A stretch of 64,000 nt of DNA from an uncultured Oscillospiraceae bacterium (lineage in GTDB: Bacteria > Bacillota > Clostridia > Oscillospirales > Ruminococcaceae): positions 62,001-126,000 of the forward strand of contig CAKSKU010000001.1 of the NCBI GenBank assembly GCA_934465295.1, read 5' to 3'. The position numbers and the translations under genes are program-made. Positions 43,222-52,376 of the stretch are shown one piece after another (position 1 is the stretch's first letter; each line of letters begins with the position of its first letter). Below the pieces are notes generated by a model that worked only from the letters and a program-made list of their open reading frames with translations, did not search any database and was not told where the DNA came from.

Positions 43222-45201
43222 ATGGATAAAAATATAATTGACAGAGTTAATGAATTAAGAACCAAACTTGAACAGTATAATTATGAATATTATGTAATGG
43301 ATAACCCATCTGTCGAGGACTACACCTACGATATGATGATGCAGGAGCTTAAAGCGCTTGAAGAAAAATATCCCGAACTTGCCGATCCGAATTCACCAAC
43401 ACAGCGTGTCGGCGGCGAGGCACTCAATGACTTTGAAAATGTTGAGCATAAAGTTCAGATGGGAAGCTTGCAGGATGTTTTTGACTTTGAACAGGTCAGA
43501 GCCTTTACAGAACGGTGTCAGACAGAGGTTTCCGATCCCGAGTATGTAGTTGAACCGAAAATAGACGGTCTTTCCGTTTCGCTTGAATATGAAAACGGCA
43601 GCTTTGTCCGAGGCTCGACAAGAGGTAACGGTTTCATAGGAGAAGATGTTACTGCCAATCTAAAAACGATAAAGTCGATTCCGTTAAAGCTAAAAGAACC
43701 CATTCCTTTTCTTGAAGTAAGAGGGGAAGTCTATATGTCGCTGCCGGTTTTTGATGATCTTGTCAAAACACAGGAGGATAATGGGGAAGAGCCGTTCAAG
43801 AATCCAAGAAATGCGGCGGCAGGCTCACTTCGTCAGAAAAATCCTAAGATCGCAGCTTCAAGAAAGCTTGACATATTCGTTTTCAATATTCAGCAGATAG
43901 AGGGTAAAGAGCTGACATCGCATAAACAGTCACTTGATTTTCTTAAAAGTCTTGGCTTTAAAGTAATCGCAGATTATCAAAAAGTCGAAACCTATGAACA
44001 GGTCAAGGAACGTATCAATGCAATAGGCGATATGCGAGGAAAATATTCGTTCGATATTGACGGAGTCGTTGTAAAGGTCGATGACTTTGCACAGCGAACA
44101 GCTCTCGGAGCTACCGCAAAGGTTCCGAAATGGGCGGTCGCATATAAATTTCCTCCCGAGGAAAAGAAAACCAAGCTGCTTGACATCGAAGTGAATGTCG
44201 GCAGAACGGGTGCGATAACTCCTGTGGCGATCTTTGAACCCGTTAAGCTTGCAGGAACAAGTGTCAGTAGAGCAACACTTCATAATCAGGAGTTTATCGA
44301 TGAAAAGGATATCCGTATCGGTGACGAGATAATGGTTCGCAAGGCAGGGGAGATCATTCCCGAGGTTATTTCCTCCGTTTCGCATCAGGAAGGTTCTGAA
44401 CCATATAAACTTCCCGATAAATGCCCCGTCTGCGGAGCTGAAACAGTTCGCTTTGCCGATGAAGCCGCACTCCGCTGCACAAACATTGACTGTCCTGCGC
44501 AGATAAAGCGAAATATTATTCATTTTGCAAGCAAGGGCGCAATGAACATTGACGGAATGGGTGATGCGGTCGTTGGAATGCTGCTCGATGCACATCTTAT
44601 AAAAAATGTTGAAGATATTTACAGCTTAAATGTCAACGAACTTGAAACACTTGAACGTTTTGGCAGAAAATCTGCTGAAAATCTTATTGCAGCTATCGAA
44701 AAATCAAAAGATAATCCGCTTGACCGTGTAATTTTCGGCCTTGGAATAAGAAATATCGGCTCTGCGGCAGCAAAGCTGTTGTGTGAAAAATTCGGCAGCA
44801 TAGACAAAATAATGTCTGCTACCGCTGAAGAGATCGCTGAGATCAATGGTTTCGGTGCGGTTATGTCCGAAAATGTTGAGAAAGCCTTTTCCGAGGTTCA
44901 TTTCAAAGAGCTTGTAAAAACGCTTCGGGAAAAGGGTGTTAAGATGGAATACACCTCACAGAGATCAGGTGATGACCGTTTTGCAGGAATGACATTCGTT
45001 CTTACAGGAACACTTCCAACGCTTAAACGTGATGAAGCAAAGGCTATGATAGAGAACTTCGGCGGTAAGGCTTCGGGTTCGGTCTCAAAGAAAACGACAT
45101 ACGTTCTTGCAGGTGAAGAAGCAGGTTCTAAACTCACAAAAGCGCAGGAACTTGGCATAAAAATAATCAGTGAAGAAGAATTTCTGAAAATGCTGAAATA
45201 A
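43222..45201 (+). CDS. ligA: NAD-dependent DNA ligase
   Basis: LigA seals nicks in replication and repair. In 659 residues: the Ia domain (YNYEYYVMDNPSVEDYTYD), the adenylation core with the active-site Lys in VEPKIDGLSVSLEY (about 113), the OB-fold, the four-Cys zinc finger (CPVCGAETVR, CTNIDCPAQ), helix-hairpin-helix repeats (about 470-575) and a C-terminal BRCT domain. A weak CAGGGTG site precedes the ATG. It ends at a terminator shared with the convergent PspC operon. Confidence 0.96.
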   Translation: MDKNIIDRVNELRTKLEQYNYEYYVMDNPSVEDYTYDMMMQELKALEEKYPELADPNSPTQRVGGEALNDFENVEHKVQMGSLQDVFDFEQVRAFTERCQTEVSDPEYVVEPKIDGLSVSLEYENGSFVRGSTRGNGFIGEDVTANLKTIKSIPLKLKEPIPFLEVRGEVYMSLPVFDDLVKTQEDNGEEPFKNPRNAAAGSLRQKNPKIAASRKLDIFVFNIQQIEGKELTSHKQSLDFLKSLGFKVIADYQKVETYEQVKERINAIGDMRGKYSFDIDGVVVKVDDFAQRTALGATAKVPKWAVAYKFPPEEKKTKLLDIEVNVGRTGAITPVAIFEPVKLAGTSVSRATLHNQEFIDEKDIRIGDEIMVRKAGEIIPEVISSVSHQEGSEPYKLPDKCPVCGAETVRFADEAALRCTNIDCPAQIKRNIIHFASKGAMNIDGMGDAVVGMLLDAHLIKNVEDIYSLNVNELETLERFGRKSAENLIAAIEKSKDNPLDRVIFGLGIRNIGSAAAKLLCEKFGSIDKIMSATAEEIAEINGFGAVMSENVEKAFSEVHFKELVKTLREKGVKMEYTSQRSGDDRFAGMTFVLTGTLPTLKRDEAKAMIENFGGKASGSVSKKTTYVLAGEEAGSKLTKAQELGIKIISEEEFLKMLK

Positions 45202-45207
45202 ACTAAT

Positions 45208-45236
45208 AGGGACTTTGCAGTCAATGCAAAGTCCCT
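45208..45236. terminator. Bidirectional terminator between ligA and the PspC operon
   Basis: AGGGACTTTGCA (45208-45219) and TGCAAAGTCCCT (45225-45236) form a perfect 12-bp stem with a 5-base loop between convergent genes. T-runs on either side are short. Confidence 0.8.
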
Positions 45237-45266
45237 TAAATTATATGGAGGAATTATTAGAAATTA

Positions 45267-45467
45267 TCACATCACAGATGTTCCGTTATCAACGGGAATG
45301 ATTATCGCACAAATAATATATGCGATAGCGGCAACTCCGAATGAACAGAGTGCAAGTATTGCCCAAACGACTCTTATTACCGTGGGGTCAATACCGAAAT
45401 AGTTTGCAAAACCTGCGCAGACGCCGCAAATTACCTTGTTGTCATTTGATCTTAAAAGTTTTTTCAT
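45267..45467 (-). CDS. PspC-domain membrane protein
   Basis: A 66-residue protein consisting of a single PspC domain: KLLRSNDNKVICGVCAGFAN at the N-terminus, FGIDPTVIRVVWAIL, then one long membrane segment (about 33-57). PspC proteins sense or answer envelope stress. It is the last gene of a padR-DUF1700-DUF4097-pspC operon, 18 bases after its neighbour, with AAGGAG before the ATG. Confidence 0.92.
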   Translation of the reverse strand: MKKLLRSNDNKVICGVCAGFANYFGIDPTVIRVVWAILALCSFGVAAIAYIICAIIIPVDNGTSVM

Positions 45468-45485
45468 AGCTGTTTTCTCCTTATA

Positions 45486-46337
45486 TTATTCATTAAAATC
45501 TATGGAACAGTTTCCTGCAAGAACAGAAATATCGAGCTTGTTGTCCGAATAGGTATTTTCGCTGAGATCATGATCACAGCTGAGTTCTCCGACTTTGACT
45601 TTTGCATCAACAGTATAGTTGCCTGCATATCCATTAAGCGTTACATCGCAGTCGCCGACATCTACGTTCAGAGCATTATATCCGCTGAGATAAGTATGCT
45701 GAATGTCAATGTTTCCCGAAACAAGGTCAGCGTCCAATCCTTTTATATCGGACTCATAAAGTCTGACGCTTCCGAGCGTATTGCTGACCTTGCATGAATT
45801 CTGTATTTTAGCAGATCTGATAGTGACATCACCGCAGTCAACGGAAATATCAATATCATCACCAATAAAATCACTTATCTGAATATCTCCTGCATTGCAG
45901 CGAATTGTGATCTTTTTGCAGGTATCGGGAACAGATATATCCAAAGTTCCGCCGTCCGAATAGGACAAACCTTTTTCATCATACTTGACATTTATAGTAC
46001 CGTCAGTACAGTCCACCGTCAAATAGTCCCAGTCTATTCCGTTCGGATCGATAAAATAACTTATCGGGCTGCTGTACAAATTGATCGAAGCGGCAGTACA
46101 GTCGATAACGACAGCGTCAGCTTCATCTCTGTCAAATGAGTTTGAACCGGTCATTTCGTCAGCTTCATCAGATCCCTCATAACAGTCATCATAAGTCATT
46201 GTTGTATCAGCTGAATCACAAGCAGTTGATACGTCAAAATCAGGTGATTCATTCATCGACATTATGATGCCGCCCACAACAGAAAAAACAAATCCTATCG
46301 GTAAAAATACCGCACATACTTTTGCAAGCTTGCTCAT
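45486..46337 (-). CDS. DUF4097-type beta-helix protein with membrane anchor
   Basis: The 283-residue product has an N-terminal membrane segment (about 7-29), an acidic linker and then a right-handed repeat-like beta domain, rich in Asp, Ser and Val (VIDCTAASINLY, ITIRCNAGDIQIS, ISVDCGDVTIRSA, LDVSVLAGNCSI-like strands). It matches the DUF4097 family, often found beside DUF1700 and PspC. The start overlaps the upstream stop (ATGA), and GGAGG lies 9 bases before it. A longer frame to 46382 is rejected. Confidence 0.85.
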   Translation of the reverse strand: MSKLAKVCAVFLPIGFVFSVVGGIIMSMNESPDFDVSTACDSADTTMTYDDCYEGSDEADEMTGSNSFDRDEADAVVIDCTAASINLYSSPISYFIDPNGIDWDYLTVDCTDGTINVKYDEKGLSYSDGGTLDISVPDTCKKITIRCNAGDIQISDFIGDDIDISVDCGDVTIRSAKIQNSCKVSNTLGSVRLYESDIKGLDADLVSGNIDIQHTYLSGYNALNVDVGDCDVTLNGYAGNYTVDAKVKVGELSCDHDLSENTYSDNKLDISVLAGNCSIDFNE

Positions 46338-47179
46338 TCGATAACACCTCCCGCAAGATTCTTGACGGTTTTGGCAGTCCATTTAACTATCTTTGGAAGA
46401 AGCTTTACTGCCAAAAGAAGTCCGATAGGTACGAAGATCATTGTAAGACCTGCACAAAGGATCGCTGCGCCAATACAATACGCTGATGCCTTAATGATCG
46501 CTGCAAGTATCAGAAAAAGTGCTGCGATAATACAGCCGACCGCTCCGATAAGCAATCCAAGTGCGATACAGCCGATCGTAATTACAGCAGGTGCTATAAC
46601 AAACACGATAAGCAGTATGAACAGTACAAAGCCTACGGTAGTATCAGACGAGCTTGTGTATGAGCTGTGGTTGTGGTTGCTGTCTCTTTTGTAAGAGGTA
46701 TCGTAATTATTACCGCTGTTTGTGTTGGAGGAATATGCCGTTTCGGTGTTATGACTGCCGCCGTAGCTTTCCTTATATTTGTCGTAAGAGCCGAACTTTT
46801 CGTCAGTATTTTCATTTGAAGCAGACGAACTATTTGAATCAGCGTAATTATAAGCCGTGTACTGCGTGTGAGGCTGCTGAGGTGCTGTATCGGGAGCAAC
46901 ATCGGGTTCAACTTCTTCCGATGCTGCCGAGTTGTAGTTTGCGGAAATGCTTGCCTTATAGTTGGCAAATGACTTGCTTTTTGAATAAGCAGACTGTTCG
47001 CAGATAATGCTCTTTGCAAGTGCAAAAGGTTTTCCAAGCTCGGAAATGACCTGCTGCTCATTCTCGGGACCTGCATCTTCAAAATATTCTTCATAGAACC
47101 GGAGTGCGTCATTACGTTCTTCCTCTGAGAGAGAAGCAAGGTGTGCCTCCAATTCGGAAAGGTATTCTTGTTTATTCAT
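46334..47179 (-). CDS. DUF1700 family membrane protein
   Basis: The 281-residue protein has the helical DUF1700 N-terminus (NKQEYLSELEAHLASLSEEE, ALRFYEEYFEDAG, ISELGKPFALAKSII). A Ser/Asn/Tyr-rich low-complexity linker (about 75-180) and three hydrophobic segments near the C-terminus follow. This layout is typical of proteins encoded after a PadR regulator. The start at 47179 follows AGGAG and overlaps the padR end by 8 bases. The longer frame to 47200 is rejected. Confidence 0.85.
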   Translation of the reverse strand: MNKQEYLSELEAHLASLSEEERNDALRFYEEYFEDAGPENEQQVISELGKPFALAKSIICEQSAYSKSKSFANYKASISANYNSAASEEVEPDVAPDTAPQQPHTQYTAYNYADSNSSSASNENTDEKFGSYDKYKESYGGSHNTETAYSSNTNSGNNYDTSYKRDSNHNHSSYTSSSDTTVGFVLFILLIVFVIAPAVITIGCIALGLLIGAVGCIIAALFLILAAIIKASAYCIGAAILCAGLTMIFVPIGLLLAVKLLPKIVKWTAKTVKNLAGGVIE

Positions 47180-47507
47180 TGTTTTCACTCCTGTTGTCAT
47201 CGGAATTTATCATAAGTTTATCGATTTTTTCTTTATAGATAATCCATTCGCTTTGATAGTCCTCAAGCTGTTTTAATCCCTCGTCTGTGATCTTGTAGTA
47301 TCTTCTGTTTCGTCCCATATACTCCTGATCGTAGCTTTCAAGGAAGTTATTTTTCAGAAGTCTGCGAAGGACAGGGTAGAGTGTTGATTCCGACATATCC
47401 ATTGCTTCGCGTATCTCCTGAGTAATTTTGTAACCGTAGGTATCTTCCTTTGAAACGACCGAGAGTACAAGAGCGTCCAGTAACGCTGCACTTACCGGAA
47501 AAGCCAT
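47172..47507 (-). CDS. PadR family transcriptional regulator
   Basis: A 111-residue winged-helix regulator: LDALVLSVVSKEDTYGYKIT, the recognition-helix region DMSESTLYPVLRRLLKNNFL and the wing RNRRYYKITDEGLKQL, followed by a C-terminal dimer helix. AAGGAGG lies 8 bases before the ATG at 47507; an earlier ATG at 47549 precedes it. It heads the envelope operon and is likely self-regulated through the palindrome at 47583-47620. Confidence 0.93.
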   Translation of the reverse strand: MAFPVSAALLDALVLSVVSKEDTYGYKITQEIREAMDMSESTLYPVLRRLLKNNFLESYDQEYMGRNRRYYKITDEGLKQLEDYQSEWIIYKEKIDKLMINSDDNRSENNE

Positions 47508-47577
47508 ATTTATGTACCTCCTTGGTGTAAAAAGAAATGTTGATCTCAAAAATCAGCTTTTTCTTAACTCTGTATAT

Positions 47578-47620
47578 ATTATATGCCGTATAATATATTA
47601 TGTCAATACATATACGGCAT
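47578..47620 (-). promoter_or_regulatory. padR operon promoter inside a 10-bp palindrome
   Basis: On the minus strand TTGACA (47606-47601), a 17-base spacer and TATAAT (47583-47578) are perfect consensus. The arms ATGCCGTATA (47583-47592) and TATACGGCAT (47611-47620) form a perfect inverted repeat that encloses the -35 box, the likely PadR operator. Confidence 0.85.
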
Positions 47621-47692
47621 TTTTTATTATTATTTGTATTAAATCATAAATTTCAAAGCAAATTTATGTTGATTTTGTTTAAAAAGACAGTA

Positions 47693-49660
47693 TCAGTTCT
47701 CCATTTCTTCCGAAAGCGCAAGCCATTCGTCGGAATATTCAGCGGAAAGCAGCTTTTTCTGCTCAAATTCAGCGCATTTTTCCTGCATAAGCTGATAATC
47801 CTGACAGACCTCCGGAGAAGCCATTTCTTCCTGCAAAGCCTGCATTTCCGCTTCGAGCTTTTCGATCTCCTTTTCAAGCTCACGGATACGGTTTCGCTTT
47901 TTGGCATCTGCCGAACGCTGTTCCTTACTTCTGTAAGCCTTAACGCTCTTTTCAGCAGCTTCCTGTTTTGCTTTTTCCGCTTTCTGTGCTTCAAGCTGCT
48001 TTTCCTCAGCAAGCTGTTTTGACCGCTTTACTTCCATATACTCATCAAATCCGCCGTTAAAGCTTTCGACAGAATCGGGAGTGATCTCAAGTATTCTCGT
48101 TGCAAGTCTGTTAAGAAGATAACGGTCGTGCGATACGAAAATTATCGTTCCGTCATAATCGCAAAGTGCTTTTTCAAGAACTTCCTTTGTATCAATATCA
48201 AGGTGGTTCGTAGGCTCGTCCAGAATCAGAACATTTCCTCGTTCAAGCATCATTATAGCAAAACAAAGCTTTGCACGTTCGCCGCCGCTTATAACGCTTA
48301 TCGGCTTGAAAACATTCTCTCCGACCATGCGTACAGAGCCGAGAATAGAACGTATCTCCAAGTCGCTCATTGTGCGGTAGCGTGAGTGAACCTCTTCCAT
48401 AACTGTCTTATTGAAATCAAGCTGCGAATTCTCCTGATCGAAATAGGATATCTTTATGTTCTTGGTCCATTCGACCGAACCGTGAGAGCAGGGGAGTATA
48501 TGCTGGATAATTTTCAGCAAAGTCGATTTTCCAATACCGTTTGAGCCGATGATGCCAAGCTTTTCTCCACGCTTGACCTCAAATGAAAGGTTGTTAACGA
48601 GTGTTTTCCTGTCATATCCGCTGCCGACCGAAACATCGATATTTTTTACCGTAAGAACATCGATCGGGGGTGCAATATCATACTCAAACTTTATCTTCGC
48701 CGACTTAGTGTTTGTTACAGGCTTCTCAATAAGCTCCATAGCTTCAAGCTTCTTTATACGGCTTTTCGCCATATTTGAAGTCGTAGCACGGACAAGGTTT
48801 CTGTCGATGAAATCCTGAAGCTTTGCAATCTCCTCCTGCTGTGCCTCGTATTCTTTCATCTGACGGATAACATCAGCTTCTTTGAGCTTTGTAAAAGCAG
48901 AGTAGTTGCCCTTGTAACGTTTGAGCCTGCCACGCTCGATCTCGCAGGTCGAAGTCGTAAGCTTGTCAAGGAAGTATCTGTCATGCGAAACGATGAGCAG
49001 TGCGCCCTTGTAATCCTTCAGATAATCTTCAAGCCACATTATTGTGTTGAAATCAAGGTGGTTCGTAGGTTCATCGAGGATAAGCAGATTAGGATTTTCA
49101 AGCAGAAGCTTTGAAAGTGCAAGACGTGTCTTTTCACCACCGCTCAGAGTTGAGATAACTCTGTCGTAGGTTTCCGTGCCGAAGCCCATACCGTTGAGGA
49201 CTTTGTTTATCTTTACGTTGATAAGATATCCGTCATTCGATTCAAATATCGCAGTTTTACGGGCATATTCTTCCGATATTTCCGCAAACCTTTTTTCATC
49301 GCTGTGAGCCTCGGACGAAGCCATTGTTTTTTCAAGCTCACGCAGTTCATCCCCTATCTTTAACAGCCACGAAAAAACCGATGTCATCTCTTCAATGATA
49401 GTCGATGAGCGGTCGAGTCCCGTATTCTGCGCTAAAAATCCGATAGAAGCACTTTTGGTTACTGCAACGTGCGCAACATTAGGCTCGGGCTGTGTTTCGG
49501 GTTCTTCCTCACCTGTGATTATTCTTAAAAGCGTGGACTTTCCGCAACCGTTTACGCCGACAAGTCCGATGCGGTCGTTATCTTCAATCGTCAGCGCAAC
49601 ATTGTCAAGAACGGTATTTCCGTTATATATCTTGCTGACATTTTCAAGTGATAAAATCAT
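47693..49660 (-). CDS. ABC-F family ATPase
   Basis: ABC-F proteins have two ATPase domains and no membrane part; they act on ribosomes, some giving antibiotic protection. The 655 residues include Walker A loops GVNGCGKST (about 37) and GSNGIGKST, signature motifs LSGGEKTRLALSKLL and ISGGERAKLCFAIM, and the interdomain linker. A Lys/Glu-rich C-terminal coiled coil is present (residues about 560-640). The coil resembles YdiF/Uup-type members; the target cannot be stated. The start at 49660 follows AGGAG; the frame to 49678 is rejected. Confidence 0.92.
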   Translation of the reverse strand: MILSLENVSKIYNGNTVLDNVALTIEDNDRIGLVGVNGCGKSTLLRIITGEEEPETQPEPNVAHVAVTKSASIGFLAQNTGLDRSSTIIEEMTSVFSWLLKIGDELRELEKTMASSEAHSDEKRFAEISEEYARKTAIFESNDGYLINVKINKVLNGMGFGTETYDRVISTLSGGEKTRLALSKLLLENPNLLILDEPTNHLDFNTIMWLEDYLKDYKGALLIVSHDRYFLDKLTTSTCEIERGRLKRYKGNYSAFTKLKEADVIRQMKEYEAQQEEIAKLQDFIDRNLVRATTSNMAKSRIKKLEAMELIEKPVTNTKSAKIKFEYDIAPPIDVLTVKNIDVSVGSGYDRKTLVNNLSFEVKRGEKLGIIGSNGIGKSTLLKIIQHILPCSHGSVEWTKNIKISYFDQENSQLDFNKTVMEEVHSRYRTMSDLEIRSILGSVRMVGENVFKPISVISGGERAKLCFAIMMLERGNVLILDEPTNHLDIDTKEVLEKALCDYDGTIIFVSHDRYLLNRLATRILEITPDSVESFNGGFDEYMEVKRSKQLAEEKQLEAQKAEKAKQEAAEKSVKAYRSKEQRSADAKKRNRIRELEKEIEKLEAEMQALQEEMASPEVCQDYQLMQEKCAEFEQKKLLSAEYSDEWLALSEEMEN

Positions 49661-49850
49661 ATATGGTCTCCTGTTCAATTATCCAATATAGGGAATAACT
49701 CCAAATTTTTCCGCTGTTTGGACAGATAAATATACCGATATAATGCTGTCGCCAATATAAACTTTGCCGTAAAGCTGAACTGCTTTTGCAATTGCCCGTT
49801 ACGTCGGAGCAAAAAAGCTTGTCATATTTCAAGAAAACAACATCACTATA
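49661..49850. other. 190-base gap upstream of the ABC-F gene
   Basis: It lies between two minus-strand genes. On the minus strand all three frames stay open for 30-40 codons, one giving a plausible C-terminal-like peptide (TAEKFGVIPYIG before TAA). I see no clear promoter, hairpin or terminator. It could be a regulatory leader of the ABC-F gene or a decayed gene end. Confidence 0.3.
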
Positions 49851-50648
49851 TTAAAAATCTTTTAAGATTACTCTATCACGGTTTTTCCAATTATCTAAGA
49901 TGTACAAATAAACATCATCTTCATCGGAAAAATACGCAGAATTTACTTTTCGTTCAAAGTCGTATTCTCCCCAATATATTAAATGCTTTTTTGAATTTTT
50001 CAATGAGCTTCCGCACCAAAAAAATCTGTATTCATTTTCTTGGTTTGCAATAAATTCAAGTGAATTGATCTCTTGTAAGCTTTGCGGTATTTCTTTAGTT
50101 AGTTTTAGATATGTTATCGGATATCTATCAATGACACCTTCTACATGAAAAGATAAATCAAGTAAACTATCGACCAATATGATCATATAGCTGTTATAAA
50201 ATTCTGACGACCTGTAAATTTCACTGTCAAGTTTATACAGATAAATTTCGTTCTTTTTCCACGGACATATTGTTGGTTTTATAATTCTGACTTTTTTAGG
50301 AGGAGGTGTTTCTGACAATAATTTTTCCCTTAACTTTTCCAATTGAACAGAACGTTTCCTTTGGTCAGCCTTACTATCCCAACGTTTTAGGTCATCACCG
50401 CTTTCGATCAGCTCTAATGCGGTTGTTTTGATCTCATCCGTTATTCGTCCATAATCAAATGTTATCGATGATAATGCAAACCAAAAATCAAATTTATCAT
50501 CATCTTCTGATATCATCTCACTATTTTCTCTTATTGTTTCAGCCAATGCTTCCTTATCATTTTTTCCGCTTTTAAGTTTATTTATGTAACAGTCTTTTAT
50601 TTCATCAGCAATATCATTCTGAAATATGCCGACTCCCCATGAACCCAT
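49851..50648 (-). CDS. DUF4259-like protein, AT-rich orphan
   Basis: The 265-residue cytoplasmic protein begins MGSWGVGIFQNDIADEI, the start typical of DUF4259-like proteins (MGAWG-type), some of which are immunity-like. The rest is a Tyr/Ile/Asn-rich alpha/beta region with no catalytic motif that I recognise. Its base composition is visibly richer in A and T than its neighbours, with frequent AAA, AAT and ATA codons, suggesting recent acquisition. It has its own promoter (50707-50734) and sits alone between the leu terminator and the ABC-F gene. No toxin gene is adjacent. Confidence 0.6.
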   Translation of the reverse strand: MGSWGVGIFQNDIADEIKDCYINKLKSGKNDKEALAETIRENSEMISEDDDKFDFWFALSSITFDYGRITDEIKTTALELIESGDDLKRWDSKADQRKRSVQLEKLREKLLSETPPPKKVRIIKPTICPWKKNEIYLYKLDSEIYRSSEFYNSYMIILVDSLLDLSFHVEGVIDRYPITYLKLTKEIPQSLQEINSLEFIANQENEYRFFWCGSSLKNSKKHLIYWGEYDFERKVNSAYFSDEDDVYLYILDNWKNRDRVILKDF

Positions 50649-50706
50649 GATACCAACTCCATTATTATCTTTTCCAAAGTGATTTTACAATAAAACTCCA
50701 TTATTG

Positions 50707-50734
50707 ATTATACCATATTCTGAAAATAAGTCAA
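50707..50734 (-). promoter_or_regulatory. Promoter of the DUF4259-like gene
   Basis: On the minus strand TTGACT (50734-50729), a 16-base spacer and TATAAT (50712-50707) lie about 58 bases before the start codon. The -35 box overlaps the end of the leu terminator's T-run. Confidence 0.75.
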
Positions 50735-50770
50735 GAAAAAAGCCGTCCGAATTTTTATCGAACGGCTTTC
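50735..50770 (-). terminator. Terminator of the leuCDB operon
   Basis: On the minus strand AAAGCCGTTCG pairs with CGGACGGCTTT (one mismatch) around a short A/T loop, followed by a run of T. It lies 14 bases after the leuB stop. Confidence 0.88.
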
Positions 50771-50783
50771 AGAAATCAATTAT

Positions 50784-51866
50784 TTATATATTTGCTGCAA
50801 TAACATCGCCCATTCCCGAGCAGGAAACCTTTTTCATACCCTCGGATATAATGTCACCTGTGCGGTAACCGTCTTTGAGAGCCTTGTCAACAGCCTTTTC
50901 AATAGCATCAGCTTCTTTGTCCATATCGAATGAATAGCGAAGCATCATTGCTGCTGAAAGAATAGTTGCAATAGGATTAGCAATGTTCTGACCTGCGATA
51001 TCAGGAGCAGAGCCGCCGCTCGGTTCATAAAGACCGAACTTTGTATCATTAAGGCTTGCGGAAGAAAGCATACCGATAGAGCCCGTTATCATCGAAGCTT
51101 CATCGGAAAGGATATCGCCGAACATATTCTCCGTAAGAACAACGTCAAACTGTGCAGGGTCTTTAACAAGCTGCATTGCGCAGTTGTCAACGAGCATATG
51201 CTCAACCTCAACTTCGGGATAATCAGCAGCAACTTCGTTTACTATCTTTCTCCAAAGTCTTGATGAATCGAGAACGTTTGCCTTGTCAACACTTGTAACC
51301 TTTTTGCGGCGCTTCATTGCAATATCGAATGCACGGACTGCAATGCGGCGGATTTCCTTTTCGCTGTATGTGAGCGTATCGGTGGCAGTCATAACGCCGT
51401 CAACTTCCTCGGTCTTTCTTGCACCGAAGTAAAGTCCGCCTGTAAGCTCACGCATAATTACCATATCAAAGCCACGATCAGCGATCTCAGCTTTGAGTGG
51501 GCAAGCTTCTTTAAGCTCGCTGTAAAGAACAGCAGGACGAAGATTTGCGAAAAGGTTGAGCGACTTTCTTATCTTAAGAAGTCCTGCTTCGGGGCGCTTG
51601 TCAGCAGGAAGCTTATACCAAGGCGAAGTCGAGGTATTTCCTCCGATAGACCCCATAAGTACAGCATCGGAAGCCTTTGCCTTTTCAATTGTTTCATCGG
51701 TGAGCGGAACTCCGTTCACATCGATTGAACAGCCGCCCATAAGAAGCTGTTCATAATTGAAGGTATGACCAAACTTTTCCGCAACCTTGTCAAGGACTTT
51801 CATTGCTTCGGTGACGATCTCAGGACCGATTCCGTCACCCTTTATGACAGCGATATTTTTATTCAT
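50784..51866 (-). CDS. leuB: 3-isopropylmalate dehydrogenase
   Basis: LeuB oxidises and decarboxylates 3-isopropylmalate, the third step in leucine synthesis. The 360-residue enzyme has the N-terminal NIAVIKGDGIGPEIV, the substrate region LRPAVLYSELK, MRELTGGLYFGARK, the metal-binding MFGDILSDEASMITGSIGML and the NAD-site block YEPSGGSAPDIAGQNIANP. A GGAG lies upstream of the ATG and the leuD stop is 14 bases away. Confidence 0.96.
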   Translation of the reverse strand: MNKNIAVIKGDGIGPEIVTEAMKVLDKVAEKFGHTFNYEQLLMGGCSIDVNGVPLTDETIEKAKASDAVLMGSIGGNTSTSPWYKLPADKRPEAGLLKIRKSLNLFANLRPAVLYSELKEACPLKAEIADRGFDMVIMRELTGGLYFGARKTEEVDGVMTATDTLTYSEKEIRRIAVRAFDIAMKRRKKVTSVDKANVLDSSRLWRKIVNEVAADYPEVEVEHMLVDNCAMQLVKDPAQFDVVLTENMFGDILSDEASMITGSIGMLSSASLNDTKFGLYEPSGGSAPDIAGQNIANPIATILSAAMMLRYSFDMDKEADAIEKAVDKALKDGYRTGDIISEGMKKVSCSGMGDVIAANI

Positions 51867-51880
51867 CTGTATAACTCCTT

Positions 51881-52360
51881 TTACTTGATCGAATTGAGCA
51901 GACCGCCCTTGTTGATGATGTTCTGGATAAACTCGGGGAACGGTTCAGCCTGATATGTTTCGCCCTTTGTGACATTTGTGATCTTGCCTGTGTCGAAGTC
52001 GATCTCAACCTTGTCACCGTTTTCGATCTTCTGTGATGCCTCTTTACATTCAAGGATAGGAAGTCCTACATTGATAGCATTTCTGTAGAAAATTCTTGCA
52101 AAAGTTGTTGCAATTACGCAGGAAACACCGCTTGCCTTAATGGAAATAGGAGCGTGTTCACGAGAAGAACCGCAGCCGAAGTTTTCATTTGCAACGATGA
52201 TATCACCCTGCTTAACATTCTTTACGAAATCGGGGTCAATATCTTCCATACAATGCTGTGCAAGCTCTTTAGCATCGGGGGAGTTGAGGTATCTTGCGGG
52301 AATGATAACGTCCGTGTCAACGTTATCTCCGTATTTATGTACAAAACCTGAAGCTTTCAT
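51881..52360 (-). CDS. leuD: 3-isopropylmalate dehydratase small subunit
   Basis: LeuD provides part of the substrate site of the isopropylmalate isomerase. The 159 residues show DNVDTDVIIPARYLN, the swivel loop NENFGCGSSREHAPI, ATTFARIFYRNAINVG and GLPIL. The ATG at 52369 sits on the ribosome site; the one at 52360, 9 bases after AAGGAG, is chosen. Gene order is leuC-leuD-leuB; leuA is not in the window. Confidence 0.95.
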   Translation of the reverse strand: MKASGFVHKYGDNVDTDVIIPARYLNSPDAKELAQHCMEDIDPDFVKNVKQGDIIVANENFGCGSSREHAPISIKASGVSCVIATTFARIFYRNAINVGLPILECKEASQKIENGDKVEIDFDTGKITNVTKGETYQAEPFPEFIQNIINKGGLLNSIK

Positions 52361-52376
52361 TCGATTCATCTCCTTA

